From positions 62,001 through 126,000 of the forward strand of contig JAFYYI010000065.1 of assembly GCA_017557665.1 (NCBI GenBank): a stretch of 64,000 bases of DNA. Reading direction: 5' to 3'. Positions within the stretch are counted from its first letter, which is position 1; each line of letters begins with the position of its first letter. A program made the position numbers and the translations under genes. Below are positions 17,597-23,215 of this stretch, in pieces. The notes under the pieces are model-generated. The model saw only the letters and a program-made list of their open reading frames with translations, was not told where the DNA came from and searched no databases. The stretch is from Muribaculaceae bacterium. Its GTDB lineage: Bacteria > Bacteroidota > Bacteroidia > Bacteroidales > Muribaculaceae.

Positions 17597-18607
17597 TCAC
17601 TTCTCGAGAATCACCGACATGCCGGGACGCAAGTTAGGCACCTTGCTGGTGGGACGCATCTTCACTTCAAAGGTCTTGCTGTCGTACTGGCCCTGAGCCT
17701 TGGAGGCCTGCCAAACGGCATAGCTGCCCATGTCGTGGATGTAGTAGATCGACATCATGGTTTCCATGTTGTTCAATGCCGGGATGCGCACCTTGACTTG
17801 CTTGCCCATGGGCAGGTCGTTTAACATCTCCTCGCGAACGCTGAAGCTCACCCACATATCGTCCAGTTTGGCAATCGACATGATGGGCGTGCCCATCGCC
17901 ACGAGTTCGCCCTCCTGGGGATAAATCTCGCTCACCTCACCGTCACACGGGGCAACGAGCACCTGGTCCTCGAGCAGGCTCTCGACCTCCATGACCGAGC
18001 CACGGGCCGCATTGGCCATACTCTTGCTGGCGTTCTTATCCTCCTGCTGAGCGCCCCTCACGGCCATGTCATACTGTGCCTTGGCAGCCTTGACCTGTGC
18101 TGTCGCGGCATCATAAGCGGCCTTGGCCTCGTCACGTTTCTGCTGCGTGGCGACGCCCTGCTTGAAGAGGTTCTCGACACGTTGATAGGTCTTCTCGGCT
18201 ATCGTCTGAGCGGCGACGGCTTGTTGCCACACGTTGTAGGCACTCTGCTTGAGTTCCTCACGGGTGCCCTTCTCGGCCTTCTGGTTCTGGGAAGCGGCAG
18301 CTTGTTGCATCTGCTTGGCCTGATAATACTTGGCATCGACCGTGCTGGAATAGATGCTCACCAGCTTGTCGCCCTTGTGTACCGTGTCGCCCTCGTGAAC
18401 ATAGAAGCGCACGATGCGTCCCGGCAACTTGCCGCTCACGCGCACAGCATCACAATCGGCTTGCCCCTGGGTTGTCATGTCGGCGGGATGGATGAGCAGG
18501 ATGCCCACAATGGCGATGCTTGCCATCACCAGTGCAAACACGGCCAGCGCTGCCAGCAGCGCTTTGTCCTTCTTGCGGACCACTGTTCTCTGTTCGTCTT
18601 TTTCCAT
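17597..18607 (-). CDS. HlyD-family periplasmic adaptor (membrane fusion protein)
   Basis: A 336-residue adaptor linking an inner-membrane exporter to a TolC-type channel. After a short cytoplasmic stretch there is one membrane segment (about residues 18-40). Then comes a biotinyl-lipoyl-like half (SGKLPGRIVRFYVHEGDTV near 58-76), a long Ala/Gln/Lys-rich coiled-coil hairpin (about 95-200) and the returning half (LVAPCDGEVSEIYPQEGELV). A beta-barrel segment with VKVRIPALNNME completes it, and the C-terminus LRPGMSVILEK matches the family. The architecture is that of EmrA/YhiI-type adaptors. It sits between tolC and two ABC-2 permeases and would tie them into one tripartite exporter. The gap upstream to tolC contains short AT-rich repeats. 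Confidence 0.95.
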   Translation of the reverse strand: MEKDEQRTVVRKKDKALLAALAVFALVMASIAIVGILLIHPADMTTQGQADCDAVRVSGKLPGRIVRFYVHEGDTVHKGDKLVSIYSSTVDAKYYQAKQMQQAAASQNQKAEKGTREELKQSAYNVWQQAVAAQTIAEKTYQRVENLFKQGVATQQKRDEAKAAYDAATAQVKAAKAQYDMAVRGAQQEDKNASKSMANAARGSVMEVESLLEDQVLVAPCDGEVSEIYPQEGELVAMGTPIMSIAKLDDMWVSFSVREEMLNDLPMGKQVKVRIPALNNMETMMSIYYIHDMGSYAVWQASKAQGQYDSKTFEVKMRPTSKVPNLRPGMSVILEK

Positions 18608-18660
18608 TTTATTTAGTTTTCTGTTTTTTTATTGTCATTATCTGGTAGTTATCAGTTATT

Positions 18661-18754
18661 ACCGGATATAACGGATGTAACGGATATAACGGAACCCTAC
18701 AGTCTATAGTCTAATATCTAAAGTCTATTATCTGAAGTCTAATGTCTAAAGTCT
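18661..18754. repeat. Two short direct-repeat tracts between tolC and hlyD
   Basis: Bases 18661-18693 hold about 3.5 copies of a 9-base unit (ACGGATATA with one variant). Bases 18700-18754 hold five imperfect copies built around AGTCTA with AATATCTA-like spacers. Neither tract encodes a protein. They lie inside the probable operon and may reflect slippage. Confidence 0.75.
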
Positions 18755-18756
18755 CA

Positions 18757-20202
18757 TCAATAATTCATCGTGCCCATGACCTTGTTAAGATATTCAAGGG
18801 TCATCTGCACACCGATTTCGGCATCAATTTTCTCGCTGTTGGCCTTAAGCCAGGCGGTCTGTGCGGCAAGCACCTCATCGATGGTTCCCATGCCCTCCTT
18901 GAAGGCGATGCCAGCGATGCGCAGGTTCTCGTCGGCCTGTGCCAGGTTGGCCTTGGTCGCGTCATAGGTCTTGAGTGCTTCCTGGTAGCTGAAAGCAGCC
19001 TGACTGATCTGAAGGGCGATTTTCTCCTTGGCGTCATCGAGTTCCAAGCGCTTGACGTTAGCCTCGACCTGAGCGGCCTTGACCTTGTTGCTCAAGCCGC
19101 CCCAGTGCCACAGGGGGACACTGAGTGTCGCTCCCACGCTGAAAGCGGCTCCAAAACGGTTCTCGAAGCCGTTATAAGAGTTGGGGTTTGTGGCGTGAAG
19201 CGCAGCGACAGCAGCCAACTTGGGCATCATCTCGCTACGGGCCACCTTGACCTGTTGGTCATAGATTTTGGTGGCCAATTCCAACGAGCGGACATCATGT
19301 CGCCTGTTGTAAACCTCATTCAAATTGTAGTCCGACGGGATGAGGGGCATGTCCAGATCGTCACGTCCCTCGTCGGCAAGCGTCATCATGGTATTGACAG
19401 GCAAGCCGCACAACTGGGCCAGCAACATGCGTGACAAGGTCACACCGTTGTCCACTTTAGTGAGGTCGACGTTGGCCTCGTTGAGCTTCACGTCAACGGC
19501 GAGCTGGTTTGCCCTGGTGGCAACGCCCTCGTTGACCATTGCCTTCACGTCATCATCAAGCGATTGCACGAGTTCCACGTAGCTGCGGGCAAGCTTCTGC
19601 TTAGCGCCCAGCGAGACAACCTGCCAGTAGGCGGCATCCACATTATAGATGACATCCTCGACCTTGCTCTCGCGCATCTCGCGTGCGAGTTGCTCGGCTA
19701 ATTCTGTGATCTGATTCATCGCAGTGATCTTGCCTCCCATGTAGATGGGTTGGGTCACGGTGAGCGCTCCGCCCATGAGGCTGTGAATGTTGTAAGTGAG
19801 ACCGCTCTTGGGCAACAGGGCGACAGTCGTGGGTACATACTGCCCGTTGACCTGCACGGGATAGCCCGTCGTCGGGTCGATGAGCAGGTTGTAGTCATAG
19901 GTACCCGTCTGGGGGTTGAACGACTTGGTGGGCAGCATCTGGTCCTCCTTGATTAAAGAGACCTTGCAGGAATTATAGATATAGCCCGCCGTGAAGTCAA
20001 ACTGTGGCAGATAGGCCGCAGCGGCCTCCTTGCGCTGGTAGCCCGCCTTGTCGATGGCAAGGGTTGCCTGCTGAATTTCCTTGTTGTTGCGCAATGCCAT
20101 GTGACGGCAAGAGTCGAGTGACACCACTTGGGCCGACGTCACCATCGAGATGGCACACAACGCTACGAGAACAATACTACGCATAATTCTAAATATCCTC
20201 AT
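18757..20202 (-). CDS. TolC-family outer membrane efflux protein
   Basis: A 481-residue outer-membrane channel, the exit duct of the exporter encoded downstream. A signal peptide ends near residue 24 (SMVTSAQ). Two OEP repeats follow, the first starting with SLDSCRHMALRNNKEIQQA and the second around YNRRHDVRSLELATKIYDQQ, with Ala/Gln-rich coiled-coil helices. FSVGATLSVPLWHWGGL is the typical beta-strand segment before the second coiled coil. Length fits the family (about 430-500). An alternative start at the Met seven residues in would also give a good signal peptide. A -7-like box (TAATTTTG on the minus strand at 20228-20235) and a 13-bp inverted repeat lie just upstream. Confidence 0.95.
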   Translation of the reverse strand: MRIFRIMRSIVLVALCAISMVTSAQVVSLDSCRHMALRNNKEIQQATLAIDKAGYQRKEAAAAYLPQFDFTAGYIYNSCKVSLIKEDQMLPTKSFNPQTGTYDYNLLIDPTTGYPVQVNGQYVPTTVALLPKSGLTYNIHSLMGGALTVTQPIYMGGKITAMNQITELAEQLAREMRESKVEDVIYNVDAAYWQVVSLGAKQKLARSYVELVQSLDDDVKAMVNEGVATRANQLAVDVKLNEANVDLTKVDNGVTLSRMLLAQLCGLPVNTMMTLADEGRDDLDMPLIPSDYNLNEVYNRRHDVRSLELATKIYDQQVKVARSEMMPKLAAVAALHATNPNSYNGFENRFGAAFSVGATLSVPLWHWGGLSNKVKAAQVEANVKRLELDDAKEKIALQISQAAFSYQEALKTYDATKANLAQADENLRIAGIAFKEGMGTIDEVLAAQTAWLKANSEKIDAEIGVQMTLEYLNKVMGTMNY

Positions 20203-20259
20203 GTGAACTTGGTCTATTTTACGGATGCAAAATTAATATATTTCATAGATATTTAAAAC

Positions 20260-20302
20260 GACTGTTCCAAATATTCCACAATTCGTGAAATTTGGAACAG
20301 TC
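20260..20302. repeat. Perfect 13-bp inverted repeat between tolC and the DUF3108 gene
   Basis: GACTGTTCCAAAT (20260-20272) and ATTTGGAACAGTC (20290-20302) are perfect inverted copies 17 bases apart. On the minus strand the arm is followed by CGTTTTAAA, so it may terminate the DUF3108 transcript. It also sits just upstream of the putative tolC -7 box, so an operator role is possible. Confidence 0.7.
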
Positions 20303-20343
20303 ATTCACATTCTATGAATAATCGGCCTCTGGCCAATCAGCAT

Positions 20344-21090
20344 CTATTTGCCCGCGTAGTAGCACTTGACCTCGCCGACGGGCAGCTTGCCCACGAGCAG
20401 CAGCGGGATGCGGCTGTCGTCGGTCGACATCCAGGCCGACAGGTTGTCGCTGGACTTCTTGCCACCCTCCTGGGTGAAGCGGAAGTCAATGCGGTAGGCC
20501 TTGCGCTTGGTGCCGTCGCGCATCTTGATGGTCTCCACACCCTTGTAGTTGATGGTGAGATATTCCTTCTCCTTGCCCGAGAAGATGACCGTGGTGTAGT
20601 TCTTGTTACGGCTCAACTCGGCATAGTCCAGGTTGCGCAGCATGTAGAAGACGCTCACCATGTCATAGGCCTGGGTCTTGGCGCTCAGGTCGATTGACGA
20701 GTTACCGCTCTTGCGGTATCGCGTGCAATGGGCCTTGGTGTGGCTGTAGTTGTAGGAGAACTTGATGACGTCACGGGCATAGTAGTCCTTCTCGTGCGTC
20801 ACCTTCTCATAGCGCAAGGGCTTCAGGTTGGCGTTCATCGTGCACTTGAGGGTGTCGCGCACGGGATATATCTTGTCAGCCCAAGAGCGCGTCTTGCCAG
20901 TGAGCTGCGAGTAGTAGCCGTCCTTGGTCTTGCGAATGCTCAATGTCGCGTCGGCAGCATGTTTCCAGATCATGCCCCAATGATACACCACCTCATACCT
21001 CAGCGTTTCGTTGGTGAAATCTCTCGCTGTCAGCGGCTGGGGCAGCATCATCGCCACCACCAGCATCAATGTTGCCAATAATTTTTTCAT
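20344..21090 (-). CDS. DUF3108 domain-containing exported protein
   Basis: A 248-residue protein with a signal peptide (MKKLLATLMLVVAMMLPQPL, about 22 residues) and a DUF3108 domain over most of its length. Family features include FTNETLRYEVVYHWGMIWKH near residues 25-44 and the ADATLSI strand. KTRSWADKIYPVRDTLKCTM and the C-terminal LSAWMSTDDSRIPLLLVGKL also match. The predicted fold is an all-beta barrel or clam-like structure in the periplasm. The family is common in Bacteroidetes and Proteobacteria and has no settled function. The gene lies 55 bases after the cohesin-like gene and may form a two-gene unit with it. Confidence 0.88.
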   Translation of the reverse strand: MKKLLATLMLVVAMMLPQPLTARDFTNETLRYEVVYHWGMIWKHAADATLSIRKTKDGYYSQLTGKTRSWADKIYPVRDTLKCTMNANLKPLRYEKVTHEKDYYARDVIKFSYNYSHTKAHCTRYRKSGNSSIDLSAKTQAYDMVSVFYMLRNLDYAELSRNKNYTTVIFSGKEKEYLTINYKGVETIKMRDGTKRKAYRIDFRFTQEGGKKSSDNLSAWMSTDDSRIPLLLVGKLPVGEVKCYYAGK

Positions 21091-21145
21091 CGTTCGTTAC
21101 TGTTGATTGTTTTCCCTCTTTAGACCGACCGAGGGGCGCTTTGGT

Positions 21146-21769
21146 TTAATGGGCCGTGGCAATCTTGCGGCTTGAGCGCTCTCCATCGGCTCCCGTGGTC
21201 ACCTGGATGGCCACAGGGGCGGAATCGGGCGAGGCAATGGGCTGGCCCATCAGGTTGAAGTACTGGTCGCGGGGCTGTTGATCGATAGGAATGCCGATGA
21301 GTGTCGAGGCCGGCACGGTCACAGTAGTGGTGGAGCCGTCCATGTAGATGGTCTCGTTATCGATGGTCGAGCCCATGCATTTCCAGATGGCAATCTCGCC
21401 TCCCCTGAAGTCGGAAGCGGCCTCGAACGTGAGGAGGATTACCTCCACCGTGTCGGACGGCAGGCAAATGCGCACCGTGGGATACATGAACACCAGGTAA
21501 CTGCTGTCGGCGGCATTGTAGTTGGCCGTCACGGTCATCTCATAGTCGATGGCATAGGCCGTTGCCTCACAGTCCATCATCTTAAGACCCTTGGGCAATT
21601 TCATGTTAAATTGAAAGCCGCGTGTGGGGTCACTGTTAGCGAGCATCACTGGAACGACCCGGGTCGAGTCCGCGTCAAGTTCAAAGTCCTCGATGTAGAT
21701 ACGGTTCGACTGGGCAAGGGCATTCAATGCCAGCAGCACGGCCACGATTATCAACAGGTAGCGTCTCAT
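21146..21769 (-). CDS. Secreted cohesin-like domain protein
   Basis: I chose the ATG at 21769 (MRRYLLIIVAVLLALNALAQ) because it begins a clean signal peptide; an upstream in-frame Met at 21829 would add 20 non-signal residues. The 207-residue product has features of the cohesin/carbohydrate-binding beta-sandwich. These are IEDFELDADSTRVVPVMLAN, then GFQFNMKLPKGLKMMD, DTVEVILLTFEA and a GEIAIWKC strand. The C-terminus (QYFNLMGQPIASPDS, then a basic end) resembles Bacteroidales exported-protein tails of the YYNLxGQ type. Cohesins bind dockerin modules, and five dockerin-bearing exoproteins lie in this window. The cohesin assignment is by pattern of conserved strands and is inference. Neighbour downstream is the DUF3108 gene. 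Confidence 0.6.
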   Translation of the reverse strand: MRRYLLIIVAVLLALNALAQSNRIYIEDFELDADSTRVVPVMLANSDPTRGFQFNMKLPKGLKMMDCEATAYAIDYEMTVTANYNAADSSYLVFMYPTVRICLPSDTVEVILLTFEAASDFRGGEIAIWKCMGSTIDNETIYMDGSTTTVTVPASTLIGIPIDQQPRDQYFNLMGQPIASPDSAPVAIQVTTGADGERSSRKIATAH

Positions 21770-21939
21770 ATGAATTATTTTGTCTCTTTTTGATTTAACT
21801 TGGGGCAGCAAAGATAATACTTCTTTCACAAAAAAACAAACGGGTCCACATCTCCACTTGGCTTTTATATATTATTAATGTAGAAAGTGGACACCAAGGG
21901 TGGATATCTCATTTTTTTGAAAAAAAACGGAGCAAAGTA

Positions 21940-21970
21940 TTGACAAAAGACCAATAATATTGTAATTTTG
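21940..21970 (+). promoter_or_regulatory. Promoter for the unknown gene pair at 22.0-23.0 kb
   Basis: TTG (21940-21942) precedes TAATTTTG (21963-21970) with a 20-base spacer, a good Bacteroidetes promoter about 45 bases before the first ATG. Confidence 0.65.
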
Positions 21971-22015
21971 CAAACACAAAATTATTATTCTACCATTTTA
22001 AAACACAATTTTACC

Positions 22016-22492
22016 ATGAAAGACATGAAAACTGAAATCAAGCAGCGTTACCTGTGTGAGCAGCGCGACAAGGAGTTCCTGGAACTCTACCACCCCACCC
22101 TGGATGCCATGCTCCAGCAGGGTCTGCCCTTGGGCAAGGCTCGACGCGCTGCCGTGGAATTCACCATCGCCAACGGCCACCCACACTACCACGTGGACAT
22201 GGAACGCGCCTACCGCTGCGTGTGCCACCTGATCAGCTCCGAGCAGAAGAAGGCAAGCAACGCACGCACCTACCGCACCGCCACCGAGATGCAGTTGGCC
22301 AAGCGCCGTCTGCGCCAGCAGATGTGGTTCGAAATCACCCAACACGTTGTCAGTCTGCTCGATCGGGGCATGAGCGTCGAGCGTGCCATTGCCCACGTGC
22401 TGGAACATTGTCGCGCCTCGCGTTTCTTCATCACTCCGACCACCGCCCTGACACGCATCTGCTCCAAGTCGCGCTGCCGCGCCCTGCGCTGA
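22016..22492 (+). CDS. Unknown basic protein with two similar helical segments
   Basis: Start chosen at the ATG at 22016 (MKDMKTEIKQRY), which sits about 45 bases after the promoter; an earlier in-frame Met at 21968 would overlap the promoter. The 158-residue product is soluble, basic and not recognised. Two stretches look alike: ARRAAVEFTIANGHPHYHVD followed by MERAYR, and RAIAHVLEHCRASRFFITP followed by TTALTR. This suggests an internal duplication of a small helical, possibly DNA-binding, unit. The C-terminus is rich in Arg, Cys and Lys. It is followed after an A-rich gap by a second unknown gene on the same strand, so the two probably form an operon. There is no signal peptide or membrane segment. 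Confidence 0.7.
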   Translation: MKDMKTEIKQRYLCEQRDKEFLELYHPTLDAMLQQGLPLGKARRAAVEFTIANGHPHYHVDMERAYRCVCHLISSEQKKASNARTYRTATEMQLAKRRLRQQMWFEITQHVVSLLDRGMSVERAIAHVLEHCRASRFFITPTTALTRICSKSRCRALR

Positions 22493-22577
22493 CCATGAGG
22501 AACAACTACCTCCCCGCCAACCAAAAACCAGAAACTAAAAACTAGGGACTAGAAACTAAAAACTTAAACTCAAAACC
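22493..22577 (+). repeat. A-rich degenerate repeat between two unknown genes
   Basis: From about 22522 to 22575 the sequence repeats AACTAAAAACTAG-like units (CAGAAACTAAAAACTAGGG, then GACTAGAAACTAAAAACT). It is noncoding and separates the two genes of the unknown pair. Confidence 0.6.
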
Positions 22578-22988
22578 ATGAAATACCGCATCGACATCGT
22601 CATCGACCTTGATGACATCCAGCAAGCCATCTACACCGAGGGGCAATGGCACCCCGCCGACAACGCCACGGCCTGGGGCGTGAACCCGAACAATGAACCC
22701 ATCGTGGACCGACGCGTTCGCGAAGGCCTCGACGACCTTCTGGCACGCATGAGCGGCTACATCGTCAGCCGCAACATCAACTTCAACATTGACAGCAACA
22801 ATATTGTGCTCGCCCTCGAGCTGAACAAGCGGCCCCTGCTGTCGCTGGTCAGCGACCTGAAGAACGCCATCATCAAAGCCCTGGCCAACTACACGCTGAT
22901 GTCGCTCTATGGCGATGAGGACAGCATCTACGGCACGGCCTGGCGACTGCACCGCGCTCGCACGCTGCTACTGCTTTGCAGACCATAA
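22578..22988 (+). CDS. Unknown protein, second gene of the pair
   Basis: A 136-residue soluble protein with no family I recognise. It begins MKYRIDIVIDLDDIQQAIY, a beta-strand with an acidic turn and helix. A polar middle (GQWHPADNATAWGVNPNNE) is followed by helices (VDRRVREGLDDLLARMSGYI and SLVSDLKNAIIKALANYTL). There is no signal peptide. The central segment NINFNIDSNNIVLALELN is likely a beta hairpin. It follows the basic protein by 85 bases and ends 22 bases before a 150-bp inverted-repeat element. The A-rich spacer and inverted repeats suggest an acquired cassette, but no recombinase is present. Function cannot be stated. Confidence 0.7.
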   Translation: MKYRIDIVIDLDDIQQAIYTEGQWHPADNATAWGVNPNNEPIVDRRVREGLDDLLARMSGYIVSRNINFNIDSNNIVLALELNKRPLLSLVSDLKNAIIKALANYTLMSLYGDEDSIYGTAWRLHRARTLLLLCRP

Positions 22989-23010
22989 CCCCAAGTCGGA
23001 CACCAACAAG

Positions 23011-23160
23011 CAGGCTGTGCCATAATTCCAATTGATGCCACCCTTGACCGCTCATCAGGCGAGAAATCAAAAAATCATTTTGGGATTCTTTTAATATTCT
23101 TTCTTTGATTTCTCGTGCGAAGCACGATTCGTTTCAGGCATCTGATTACGGCACAGCCTG
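23011..23160. repeat. 150-bp nested inverted-repeat element (MITE-like or structured RNA)
   Basis: Outer arms CAGGCTGTGCCATAAT (23011-23026) and ATTACGGCACAGCCTG (23145-23160) pair over 16 bases with one G-T mismatch. Nested inside are GATGCC (23034-23039) with GGCATC (23137-23142), and a perfect 12-bp pair CGAGAAATCAAA (23060-23071) with TTTGATTTCTCG (23104-23115). A small TCGTGC-GAA-GCACGA hairpin lies within the right side. No ORF of note is present. The size and terminal repeats fit a MITE, but a folded RNA or an elaborate terminator between convergent genes is also possible. Confidence 0.6.
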
Positions 23161-23194
23161 TCATTTTTCATCGCCAGCAGGCGACAGTCTGCCA

Positions 23195-23215
23195 ATAAGG
23201 GAAGTGAACCCTTAT
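23195..23215. terminator. Small hairpin overlapping the end of the BspA-like gene
   Basis: ATAAGGG and CCCTTAT form a 7-bp stem around a 7-base loop, overlapping the BspA-like stop codon. Without a clear T tract it is only a possible terminator element. Confidence 0.35.

Noticed and set aside
18661..18754. Possible miniature CRISPR
   Set aside because: Units are 9-13 bases, adjacent and imperfect without spacers, and no cas gene is in the window.
20260..20302. Rex operator candidate (contains CACAATTCGTGAA)
   Set aside because: The symmetric part is GTTCCAAAT, not the TTGTGA-type Rex half-site, and the CACAA/GTGAA pieces fall in the asymmetric loop.
22016..23160. Integrated mobile element or prophage remnant
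   Set aside because: There is no integrase, transposase, relaxase or clear attachment site. Only the inverted repeats and unknown genes hint at it, so it is kept as a finding, not called as a mobile element.
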